Positions 18,895 to 26,784 of a DNA stretch of 64,000 nt are shown one piece after another. Every line of letters starts with the position of its first letter. Position 1 is the stretch's first letter. The stretch is from Phenylobacterium montanum (GTDB lineage Bacteria > Pseudomonadota > Alphaproteobacteria > Caulobacterales > Caulobacteraceae). Location: the NCBI RefSeq assembly GCF_018135625.1, contig NZ_CP073078.1, positions 5,178,501-5,242,500 on the forward strand, read 5' to 3'. The notes below the pieces were generated by a model. It was not told where the DNA came from, did not search any database, and was given only the letters and a program-made list of their open reading frames with translations. Both the position numbers and the translations under genes were made by a program.

Positions 18895-19986
18895 ATGACC
18901 GTGATCGACATCAACACGCCCAAGACACGGGACCAGTGGAAGGTCTCGATGAATCCAGACGACATCTACCGCAACCCGATGAGCATCGCCTGGTCGTTCA
19001 AATACCTGATGTCGGGCGACAAGGTCGAAGACCTGTACAAGCGCGCCAAGCAGAACCAGTGGGACGCCGACGAACTTCTGCCCTGGGACACCCCGGTCGA
19101 TCCGTCCAAGCCGCTGATCAACGACCGCTCGGACATCTATCACCAGATGCCGTTCTTCAAAAAGCTGTCCAAGGCGCAGCAGGAAACCTTCACCGCCCAC
19201 TCGACGGCCCAGCTTCTGTCTCAGTTCCTGCACGGCGAGCAGGGGGCCCTGATGACGGCGGCCTGTGTCACCCACTCGGTCCCCGACGCCACCGCCAAGC
19301 TCTACGCGGCCACCCAGACCATGGATGAAGCCCGCCACGTCGAGGTCTACGCCCGCTATTGCGACAAGATCGCCCTGGTCTATCCGATGTCGCTCTGGCT
19401 GAAGGCCCTGATCGACGCCACGCTGAAATCGGACCGCTACGAGAAGGTCATGATCGGCATGAACATGATCGTCGAGGGGCTGGCCCTGGGCGCCTTCAAC
19501 AACATGTACCGCACCACCCAATGCGACCTCCTGAAGAAGATCACCTTCAACGTCATGCGCGACGAGAGCCGCCATGTCTCCTTCGGCCACGCCTATCTGG
19601 GGCCGGTGATCGCCAAGCTGCCGGAGGACGAGATCGAGGACCTTGCCGAGTTCGCCTTCCAGGCGGTCAACATTCTGGCCCACGGCGGCACCGCCGGCAC
19701 CCTGGCCAGCCGGGTCGATCCGGGCTTCATGCAGGTGCTGGAGAACAGCAACATCGACCCCGACGACTTCTTCAAGGGGCTCGAAGAGGCGGAGGCTGCA
19801 GGCATAACTCAGGAACTGCCCCCCGGGCAGATTCATTCGCTGAAGGACCTGATGCTGCCGGCCCTGGCCCGGGTCGGCCTGCTGACGCCTACGGCGCGCA
19901 AGAAATACGTTGAAGCGGGGATCCCTGTGGACACCGATCCGCGGGTGCTCGAGGCCATGGAGGGCGGGCGGCCCATCGCCGCCTGA
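18895..19986 (+). CDS. Ferritin-like diiron protein, putative oxygenase
   Basis: A 363-residue helical protein with a complete carboxylate-bridged diiron ligand set: Glu115 (FLHGEQGAL), Glu145 and His148 (DEARHVEVY), Glu194 (IVEGLALGAF), Glu224 and His227 (DESRHVSFG). This E...ExxH...E...ExxH pattern is that of the ribonucleotide-reductase-R2/oxygenase superfamily, but it lacks R2-specific context and no R1 gene is near. The preceding ferredoxin suggests a reductively activated oxygenase or desaturase; the divergent AtuA/SDR operon suggests a branched or cyclic hydrocarbon substrate. The specific reaction is unknown. It starts at the ATG after AGGGAGG. Confidence 0.85.
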   Translation: MTVIDINTPKTRDQWKVSMNPDDIYRNPMSIAWSFKYLMSGDKVEDLYKRAKQNQWDADELLPWDTPVDPSKPLINDRSDIYHQMPFFKKLSKAQQETFTAHSTAQLLSQFLHGEQGALMTAACVTHSVPDATAKLYAATQTMDEARHVEVYARYCDKIALVYPMSLWLKALIDATLKSDRYEKVMIGMNMIVEGLALGAFNNMYRTTQCDLLKKITFNVMRDESRHVSFGHAYLGPVIAKLPEDEIEDLAEFAFQAVNILAHGGTAGTLASRVDPGFMQVLENSNIDPDDFFKGLEEAEAAGITQELPPGQIHSLKDLMLPALARVGLLTPTARKKYVEAGIPVDTDPRVLEAMEGGRPIAA

Positions 19987-19994
19987 GCGGTCTC

Positions 19995-22592
19995 TCAGCG
20001 CGCGCCGCATCCTGCCAGGCGACCCTTGAGCCTGGCGATCGGGCCGTCTGCCGCGACATCGATCGGCATGGCGGCCCGGCCCTGCGCGACCAGGGTCCAT
20101 TGCCCGAGCGCCCGGCTCGCGGCGGCGCATTCGGCGGCGTGGTTCTGGGCCATCTGCTCGATCTTGGCCGCGGCGCTCAGGTACAGGGCGAGGTTCCGCT
20201 GCACCGAAGCGTCTGCGGGTTGCCGGGCGATGGCGGCCTGGGTCGCGGCGATCGCCTGGCCGACCAGCCGCCGCGCCTCCGGATACTGCCCCGCCTGGGC
20301 GAGGGTGCTGGAAAGGCTGGCGGTCGTATAGATCAGGTTGCGAGAGACCTGATCGTTTGGGCCATTGGCCAGCAGCGTGTTCTGCAGGTCGATCGATTGG
20401 CGAAAGCGCGTGATGGCCGGCCCGTACCGCTTCAGCTTCGACAGCTGCCGAGCCATGCCGGCCAGGATGGATGAATCCATGAACTCGCTGTCCAGGCCCA
20501 GCCGGCCGGCCGCGCGCATGGCGTCGATATTGTCGTGGGCGCGGGTGAAGTAGGCCAGGGCCTGCTCGGGATGGCCTAGAGCCTCGGTGTTTTCCGCCAG
20601 GATCAGGTAGGAGCCGTTCAGCAGGTACTGGCGCTCCTGCTTCTGGTACTCGCTCACGGGCGCAGGGATGGGCGCCGCCAGCGCGGCGCTGACTGTGGCC
20701 GCGGCCTTGGCCGGATCGCCCTGGTACTGGATCAGCCGGGCGTGCATCACCTCGCCCCGCCAGCGTCCGAGCGCGGCGTCGATGTCGCCCGGGTTCTGCT
20801 TCAGATAGCGCGCATAGAGCGCTCTGGCCTGCTCCAGCGCTCGCACATTGGCGGCCATGGAATTGCTGTCGGGGGCGGCGAACACCTCGCAGGCTTGGGT
20901 CAGTTCGGCCTGGGCCTTGGCCAGCAGCAGGGCCGGGTCACCGGGATTGGCCCGCTCCAGCTGGTCGATGATCTGCTGCGCCCGCGCCAGGCTCTGGCGG
21001 GCCGCGGGCAGGTCGCCGAGCCCGCCGCTGACGTCCAGGCCATAGATCCGCGCCAGCCGCACATAGCCCATCGCCACTTCCAGCCTCAGGCTGGGCGAGG
21101 CGAACCGGTCCTGCTCCAGCGCCTGCAGATAGGCTTGGCTCTTCGAGACCAGCTCGCGCCGGAGGGGCAAGGCGCCGGGCAGTTGGGCCAGCTGGGCGTC
21201 GACATCGTTCATCATGTAGTTGGCCAGGCGCCGCGTGTCCGCAAACCGCCGCTCGGCCAGGGCGCGGCTCTTCTCGCTGTCGACATAGAGCAGGCTCGAT
21301 CCCACGGCCGCCAGGGTCGCCAGCACCAGGGTCGCGGCTGTGAGCGAAAGGCCGACCCGATGGCGCACCATGAAGCGCCAGGAGCGATACTGCCAGCTGT
21401 CGGGCAGCGCCTTGACCGGCTGCCCGCGGAAATAGCGGTCGATGTCTTCCGACATCTGCACCACGCTGGCGTAGCGATCAGCCGGCTCTTCCGCCAGGGC
21501 CTTGAGCACTATGGCGTCAAGGTCGCCTCGCAGCTCATGCGGTCGCGCCACGGCGCCCGGCGTCACGGCCGCAGCTTGGCTGGGCGGGGTGACGGCGAAG
21601 GCTCCGGCCTCCGCCTCGCTGTCGGCCGGCGCATTCGGCAGGGTTCCGCTCAGCAGCTCGTAGAGCACGACGCCAAGGCTGTAGACGTCGCTGGAGACGC
21701 TCGGCGGGGCGCCCCGCCGCCGCTCCGGCGCGGCATAGGCGCGGGTCATGGGCTCGGGCTGCCCCTGGGTGGCGTCCTCGGCCAGCAGGGGCGCCAGCGC
21801 CCGCGCGATGCCGAAGTCCACCAGCTTCACGACGCCCTTGTCGGTGACGATGATGTTCGACGGCTTGATGTCGGCGTGCACCACGAGGTTCTGGTGCGAG
21901 AACTGCACCGCCGAGCAGGCGTCGAGGAACAGGCGCAGTATCTGGTTCAGGGAGGGGCGAGCCGTGGCGACATAGTCGGTAATCGCCTGGCCCTCGAGGT
22001 GCTCCATGACGATGAAGGAGTGGCCGGAGGGCGCCTCGCCGCCATCGAACAGCTGGGCGATGTTCGGGTGCTGCAGGCTCGCCAGAATCCGGCGCTCCTC
22101 GGCGAAGCGTTTGGCGAGTTGGCCGGAAAAGAGACCCTGCTTGATCACCTTGACCGCGACCGTGTGTTTGAACAGGCCGTCGTCGCGGACGCCCAGATAA
22201 ACCTCGCCCATGCCCCCGCCGCCAAGCCGTTCGACAATGCGATAGGCGCCGATCCGCTCCGGCGGCCGGGCGGAATCGAACGGCATCGGCGCCGGGGGCG
22301 TGGTGGGCAGGTCTCGTCTGGCCCTGGCCTCAGCCTTCAACAGGGCTGCGACGCGGGTGGCCAGGATCGGATCGCTCGCAGCCGCCTCGGCGAACCAGGC
22401 GCGCCGGTCTTCTTCCGGAAGGTCGATCAACTCGTTCATGGCCTGAAGCACGCGGCGCTCGTGTTCGAACGCTGTGGCGTGGGCCATCGCCGGCATGGGG
22501 TCGGAACCGGTTTCAGCGTCTGGTCGCGGGCGCGCCTCGATCTCGGCCCCGTTCGGCGAAGGCGGTTCCAGGCTTTGCGACAACCGTGTCAT
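19995..22592 (-). CDS. Transmembrane Ser/Thr protein kinase with C-terminal TPR-like domain
   Basis: An 865-residue protein. The N-terminal 110 residues are helical (ERRVLQAMNELIDLPEEDRRAWF). The Hanks-type kinase domain starts at about 115: G-loop ERLGGGGMGEVYLG, Lys148 (TVAVKVIK), catalytic loop VVHADIKPSN (Asp241; HAD replaces HRD), VDFG (Asp259) and the APE region YAAPERR. One membrane helix near 420 (LTAATLVLATLAAVGSSLLY) leads to about 430 residues of helical TPR-like repeats, presumably periplasmic. The ATG at 22592 follows GGGGGC; a TTG 25 codons earlier is the alternative. It is divergent from the ECF sigma gene, with a PP2C gene beyond, so sigma-factor phosphorylation is its likely job. 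Confidence 0.92.
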   Translation of the reverse strand: MTRLSQSLEPPSPNGAEIEARPRPDAETGSDPMPAMAHATAFEHERRVLQAMNELIDLPEEDRRAWFAEAAASDPILATRVAALLKAEARARRDLPTTPPAPMPFDSARPPERIGAYRIVERLGGGGMGEVYLGVRDDGLFKHTVAVKVIKQGLFSGQLAKRFAEERRILASLQHPNIAQLFDGGEAPSGHSFIVMEHLEGQAITDYVATARPSLNQILRLFLDACSAVQFSHQNLVVHADIKPSNIIVTDKGVVKLVDFGIARALAPLLAEDATQGQPEPMTRAYAAPERRRGAPPSVSSDVYSLGVVLYELLSGTLPNAPADSEAEAGAFAVTPPSQAAAVTPGAVARPHELRGDLDAIVLKALAEEPADRYASVVQMSEDIDRYFRGQPVKALPDSWQYRSWRFMVRHRVGLSLTAATLVLATLAAVGSSLLYVDSEKSRALAERRFADTRRLANYMMNDVDAQLAQLPGALPLRRELVSKSQAYLQALEQDRFASPSLRLEVAMGYVRLARIYGLDVSGGLGDLPAARQSLARAQQIIDQLERANPGDPALLLAKAQAELTQACEVFAAPDSNSMAANVRALEQARALYARYLKQNPGDIDAALGRWRGEVMHARLIQYQGDPAKAAATVSAALAAPIPAPVSEYQKQERQYLLNGSYLILAENTEALGHPEQALAYFTRAHDNIDAMRAAGRLGLDSEFMDSSILAGMARQLSKLKRYGPAITRFRQSIDLQNTLLANGPNDQVSRNLIYTTASLSSTLAQAGQYPEARRLVGQAIAATQAAIARQPADASVQRNLALYLSAAAKIEQMAQNHAAECAAASRALGQWTLVAQGRAAMPIDVAADGPIARLKGRLAGCGAR

Positions 22593-22923
22593 CTGCGCCC
22601 CCGGCCCGCGAACGGCGACGCTTGGGCCTGATGGCGCATCAAGCGCCCGCGAGCTTCGAATTTGCAAGCCGGATCAAAGAAAACGAGCCCGCTTCTACCA
22701 ACTGACATAGATGAGAGCGCGAGGCGCCGTATTAATTCTCGCCTGAATTGTGATTTTTCTGCGCTGCGCTGAAAGCTTCCAACCTTAGCAATACCGGCCT
22801 TCGTTAGCGCTGTCAGATCGCCGGGCTTTCAAATCTGGCCGATTGGGCAAAGTTAGAGCTTTCCTTTCTGGCGGCGGCGCCCTGTAATCACGCCTTGCGA
22901 ACTCCGTCGGGTCGGGGCCGTCG
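22593..22923. other. Divergent promoter region, kinase / ECF sigma factor
   Basis: About 330 bases, AT richer in the middle (CGTATTAATTCTCGCC, GTGATTTTTCTGCG). Both divergent genes should start here. ECF factors often control their own promoters, but no repeated -35/-10 pair could be identified by eye. Confidence 0.4.
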
Positions 22924-23502
22924 ATGTCGCTGATGACAAGTGATCTGCTGGACGCCACCGAGGCGCTGTGGACTGGGTTCTGCGCCGGCGATGCGGGTGC
23001 GCGCGATCGGCTCCTGGCCCTGCACTACCACGAGTTCCGCCGGATCGCCCGCAGCGTGCTGGCGGGCGACGGGGCCAAGCTGCAGATCCAGCCGACAGAC
23101 CTCGCCCACGAGGCGGCGATCCGGGTGATGCGGCTCGACCGCATCCAGGTGCGCGACCGCGCCCACTTCATGGCCCTTTCCAGTCGCATCATGCGCCAGA
23201 TCCTCCTGGACGAGGTGCGCCGCTTTCGCGCCTCCAAGCGTCAGGTCCCGTCGGTGGAGACCTACTGGGGCGAAGTGCTTGAGCGCCAGCGGGCGCCCGT
23301 CTTCGATCTGGAAGCCTTCGACCAGGCGCTGGAGCGGCTGATGGCGGTGGATCCGGAAAAGGGGCGCATCGTCGAGGACCGCTTCTACGGCGGCCTGACA
23401 ATCGAGGAGATCGCCGAGGTTCGCGGGGTCTCCGAGAGCACCGTCAAGCGGCAATGGCGTGTGGCGCGCGCCTGGCTTCTGGGTCAGCTGTCCGAAGACT
23501 GA
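22924..23502 (+). CDS. ECF sigma factor of the kinase-linked type
   Basis: A 192-residue sigma factor with regions 2 and 4 only. Region 2 contains LQIQPTDLAHEAAIRVMRL, the variant seen in the Sigma70_ECF family (usually QPTALVHEAYLRL) instead of the acidic DAED-type segment of ordinary ECF factors. Region 4 has LTIEEIAEVRGVSESTVKRQWRVARAWL. Family members next to Ser/Thr kinases are activated by threonine phosphorylation, which supplies the missing negative charge; Thr58 is the obvious candidate here. No anti-sigma factor is adjacent. Its 3' end overlaps the convergent PP2C gene by 19 bases. Confidence 0.93.
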   Translation: MSLMTSDLLDATEALWTGFCAGDAGARDRLLALHYHEFRRIARSVLAGDGAKLQIQPTDLAHEAAIRVMRLDRIQVRDRAHFMALSSRIMRQILLDEVRRFRASKRQVPSVETYWGEVLERQRAPVFDLEAFDQALERLMAVDPEKGRIVEDRFYGGLTIEEIAEVRGVSESTVKRQWRVARAWLLGQLSED

Positions 23503-24224
23503 TCCGCACGGATCAGCACCACGGTGACGTTGTCGCGGGCGCCGCGGTCCAGCGTGGCGCCAATCAGGCCGTCCGCGGCTGCGTCCAGGTCATAGCCTTG
23601 CAGCAGCGCGGCGATCTCCTCGTCCTCCATCATGCCGGTGAGGCCGTCGGAGCAGAGCAGGTAGAGATCGGACGCCTCGACCTCGCCCTCCACCTGATCG
23701 ACCTCGAGCTCGGGATAGACTCCGACCGCCCGGGTGATGACATTGGCGCGCCTGCTGGTCCTGGCGTCTTCCGGGCTCAATTCGCCGCTGTCGATCAACT
23801 CCTGCACCACGCTGTGGTCGTGCGACAGGCGGCGCAGTTCTCCCTGGCGAAATACATAGCAGCGGCTGTCGCCAGCCCACAGGCAAGTGAAGCGGGACCC
23901 GTCGGCGATCAGCACCACGGCCGTCGATCCGATCACCGATCCGGGATCAAGCTGAGCGGCCCTTTCCACCAGGGTTCGGTTGACGCGGCCGAGCTGCTCT
24001 CGGGTTGCGTCGACCAGGCTATGCTCGCTCCTGGCCGAAGGCATGTCGCTCAGCGCTTGCACGATCAGGCCCGACGCCAGCGCCCCGCCCTGATGCCCGC
24101 CCATCCCGTCCGCCACCGCCCATAGGCGATCTTTCGGCCGATCGACGAAGGCGTCTTCGTTGCGCCGCCGCACGCAGCCGATATGGGTCCTCGCCGCTGA
24201 CTGGAAACGAAAGGACATCGCCAT
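23484..24224 (-). CDS. PP2C-family Ser/Thr protein phosphatase
   Basis: A 246-residue phosphatase with all main PP2C metal-binding motifs: GCVRRRNEDAF, AVADGMGGHQGG, WAGDSRCYVF, LCSDGLTGMMEDEEI and ARDNVTVVLI. It is a soluble, single-domain, bacterial-length enzyme. Given its place beside the Ser/Thr kinase and the ECF sigma factor, it most likely reverses their phosphorylation. The ATG at 24224 was chosen; a second ATG two codons on is possible. The tail-to-tail overlap with the sigma gene makes antisense effects between the two transcripts possible. Confidence 0.93.
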   Translation of the reverse strand: MAMSFRFQSAARTHIGCVRRRNEDAFVDRPKDRLWAVADGMGGHQGGALASGLIVQALSDMPSARSEHSLVDATREQLGRVNRTLVERAAQLDPGSVIGSTAVVLIADGSRFTCLWAGDSRCYVFRQGELRRLSHDHSVVQELIDSGELSPEDARTSRRANVITRAVGVYPELEVDQVEGEVEASDLYLLCSDGLTGMMEDEEIAALLQGYDLDAAADGLIGATLDRGARDNVTVVLIRADQSSDS

Positions 24225-24584
24225 GAGTGTGACCAGCCTTTCGATGCAGGTCTCGGCGCCCGTAGTGCGGCTCCTTCCAAAGCCCGCTCGGCGTGCGCCT
24301 GTCAATGAAAGCGTGGGCGAAAACGGTTTCGGGTCGGCCCTCCGGAGGGTGGAACACTTGCCCGAGAGCGCGCATTTGAGTGGCGGAGGTGCAGAAGGCT
24401 GGAATGGAAACCATTGCTCAGCCGCTGATGTTTTGGCATCACTGACGCGGAGAGTCGTCGTCTGTCCGGGGAATCATCCCGCGGCAGATCAACATCAGGC
24501 CAACCGACCCGATTCTGATCGGGCCCTGAGGAATTTGATGCGGATCACCCCTTCGACGGCCGCCCGGCGCATAACCTTGGCGCC
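24225..24584. other. Divergent intergenic region, PP2C / glycosyltransferase
   Basis: About 360 bases with no convincing gene. A small hairpin (CCCGAT-TCTG-ATCGGG, 24508-24523) lies about 60 bases before the glycosyltransferase start; its T-less context argues against a terminator. Confidence 0.35.
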
Positions 24585-25391
24585 ATGTTGATCGACAGCC
24601 ACAAGCCGAAGGTCCAATTCGCCCCGCCCTGGGGGGCGAGGCCTGTTCCTGCGCCGCGGCGGGTCAACCCGAACGCCAGCATCTCCTGCGTGGTCTGCGC
24701 CTATAACGAGGCTGACCGCATCCGTAACATTCTCGAAGCTGTCGACGGCCACCCCGCCCTTTGCGAGGTGATCGTGGTCAATGACGGCTCGACCGACGCC
24801 ACCGAGGCCTTGCTCGCCGCCTATCCCAGCATCCGGGTGATCTCCTACAGCCCCAACCGGGGCAAGACCTACGCCCTCAGCCGCGGCATCGCAGCGGCCA
24901 AGGGCGACTATCTGATGCTGCTCGATGCGGACTTGGCCGGGGTCACCGCCGCCGACGTTCAGGCCCTGGCGGACCCGGTGATGACCGGCTGGGCCGACGC
25001 CAGCATCAGTCTGCGCAGCAACAGCCTCGCCCTCTATCGCCTGATCGGCCTGGACTTCGTCTCCGGGGAGCGCGTGCTGCCGGCCCCGCTGATCCGCGAG
25101 GCGGTGGCGACCATGGAGCAGCTGCCGCGTTGGGGCGGCGAAGCCTTCATCAACAATCTTGTCATCCGCGAGCAGCTCTCGATCGCTGTCGTGGACTGGC
25201 CCAAGGTGTTCAATATCCGCAAATACGCCAAACAAGGCCTTTGGCGCGGGATGCTGTCCGAATTCACCATGATCGGCGACGCCTTCCGCGTGCTCTCGCC
25301 GATCGGGGTGGTGCGCCAGAACCTGGCCTTGCTGCGGCTGGTCAAGCGCCGCCGCCGCGCCGAAGCGTTCGAACTGGCGACCTCAGACTGA
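24585..25391 (+). CDS. Family 2 glycosyltransferase
   Basis: A 268-residue GT-A fold enzyme without membrane segments: SCVVCAYNEADRIRNILEAV, VIVVNDGSTDATE, NRGKTYALSRGIAAAKGDYLMLLDADL (nucleotide-sugar and metal-binding DxD) and a C-terminal basic tail VKRRRRAEAF. It transfers an unidentified sugar to an acceptor, perhaps a lipid or envelope polysaccharide. The only linked gene is the convergent DedA membrane protein, which overlaps it by nine bases, so the context does not reveal a pathway. Confidence 0.88.
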   Translation: MLIDSHKPKVQFAPPWGARPVPAPRRVNPNASISCVVCAYNEADRIRNILEAVDGHPALCEVIVVNDGSTDATEALLAAYPSIRVISYSPNRGKTYALSRGIAAAKGDYLMLLDADLAGVTAADVQALADPVMTGWADASISLRSNSLALYRLIGLDFVSGERVLPAPLIREAVATMEQLPRWGGEAFINNLVIREQLSIAVVDWPKVFNIRKYAKQGLWRGMLSEFTMIGDAFRVLSPIGVVRQNLALLRLVKRRRRAEAFELATSD

Positions 25392-25997
25392 GATATCGCC
25401 CGCCACGTCCTTCCAGAGGCGTCGGCGCAGGACGAAATACAGCACCAGGATGATCATGGCGGCGCCGAACAGCGTCACCGTGGCGTAGTCGAAATAGCGG
25501 GTCGAGTGCATGACGCTGTTGCCGATGCTGCGGCCGAGGAAATAGCCGACCAGCTCGAACAGGACCACCTTGGGCACAGTGCCGATCAGGTTCAGCACCA
25601 TGAAGCGCAAGAACGGCATCCGCGTCGCGCCGGCGAAATAGAGGATCACCGATCCCAGGGCCTGGGTCTTGCCGATCATGATCAGCTTCCAGTCGTTCTC
25701 GAGGAAGCGTTGCTCGAGCGGCTTCAGCCGTTCGGCGGTCTGGGTCAGCCGCTTGCCGATCTGCTCTATCAGCGGGGCGTGGGCATAGCGTCCGATGCCG
25801 TAATAGACCGCATCGCCCACGAGGTCTGCGAGCACCAGCAGGACGCAGGAGGTGACCGCGTCGAAGTTCTGCGTTGCGACCAGGACACCGGCGATCATGG
25901 CGACGGCCGGCCCCTCGATCACTGCGATCGGCAGCAGGATCGCGTAACCGAAGCGGGCCAGCAGCGGCAGCAGGCGGGTCAGGAGGAGGTGAAGCAT
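25383..25997 (-). CDS. DedA/VTT-family membrane protein
   Basis: A 204-residue inner-membrane protein with several hydrophobic segments and the family landmarks of the SNARE-associated/VTT domain: an early acidic residue in LPIAVIEGPAVAMIAG, LADLVGDAVYYGIGRY, and GATRMPFLRFMVLNLIGTVPKVVLF. DedA proteins are implicated in flipping undecaprenyl phosphate or phospholipids and in membrane homeostasis. Its 3' end overlaps the convergent glycosyltransferase gene. Confidence 0.88.
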   Translation of the reverse strand: MLHLLLTRLLPLLARFGYAILLPIAVIEGPAVAMIAGVLVATQNFDAVTSCVLLVLADLVGDAVYYGIGRYAHAPLIEQIGKRLTQTAERLKPLEQRFLENDWKLIMIGKTQALGSVILYFAGATRMPFLRFMVLNLIGTVPKVVLFELVGYFLGRSIGNSVMHSTRYFDYATVTLFGAAMIILVLYFVLRRRLWKDVAGDISV

Positions 25998-26177
25998 GGC
26001 TGCTCCTCAAAAAGACCCCTTGCCAACACGGTTGGAGCAGAAGGTGGGCTTGTTCGCGCCCCGCTTCAAGGCGCGGTTGAGGTAATCAGGAAGTCCAGAA
26101 AGGCGAGCTGGCGGCCCGCGCCGAAGCGGGGCCGCCGCGCGCCATGATCGCCTCGGGCGACCATGGCGGATGCCGGA

Positions 26178-26456
26178 TCAGCCGTTTACGGCGTCCTTGA
26201 GGGCCTTGGCCGGCTGGAACACCACCTTCTTGGAGGCGGCGATCTGGATGGCGGCGCCCGTGGTCGGGTTGCGGCCGGTGCGGGCCGGCTTGGCCTGGAC
26301 CTTGAACTTGCCGAAGCCCGGCAGGGAGACTTCCTCGCCGCGCACTGCGGCGTCCTTCAGGGCGCCCAGCAGGGCGTCGACCAGGGCCTTGGCCTGGGTC
26401 TTGGTCAGCTTTTCGTCGGCCGCGGCGAGCGTGTCGACAAGATCAGCAGTGTTCAC
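26178..26456 (-). CDS. HU-family nucleoid DNA-binding protein
   Basis: A 92-residue HU/IHF-fold protein: N-terminal helices VDTLAAADEKLTKTQAKALVDALL, EVSLPGFGKFKVQAKPARTGRNPTTGAAIQI (the DNA-bending beta arm with the RNP motif), and end SKKVVFQPAKALKDAVNG. The GTG at 26456 was chosen: GGAG lies eight bases upstream and homologues begin at this point; the ATG of the longer frame would add unconserved residues. It binds and bends DNA in the nucleoid. It is monocistronic. Confidence 0.94.
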   Translation of the reverse strand: MNTADLVDTLAAADEKLTKTQAKALVDALLGALKDAAVRGEEVSLPGFGKFKVQAKPARTGRNPTTGAAIQIAASKKVVFQPAKALKDAVNG

Positions 26457-26784
26457 GGGTTTGGCTCCATGGCTTCGAATCGAAGGCTCGGACCCTGCCA
26501 AGCCCTCCGCGGCTTGTCACGGGTTGATGCTCCAAAACCCCCAGAAATGGCCGATTTCGGCCCCAAATGCGGTGTCATTGGGGTAGAACGAGCTTGGCCG
26601 GGCGCTTCCCGGCGAGGCCGGCGCGAATCGGTTGCGCCGGTGAAAGGCCTGCTTTGGGTCGGCGTCGAGGTCGCAGGTGTTCGTTTGTGGGTGATTTAGT
26701 CCGGTGGCGAGCGTAGCGTTGGGCCATGGGCCAGAGGTTGCGGCTTCGAAAGACGCCGTTGTTGTCTGACTGATCGGGCCGAGA
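26457..26784. other. Divergent region, HU / MASE1 kinase
   Basis: About 330 bases. It contains short GC-rich inverted repeats (GGCCGA-TT-TCGGCC near 26547) and a T/G-rich stretch upstream of the kinase, but no gene or recognisable operator. Confidence 0.35.
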
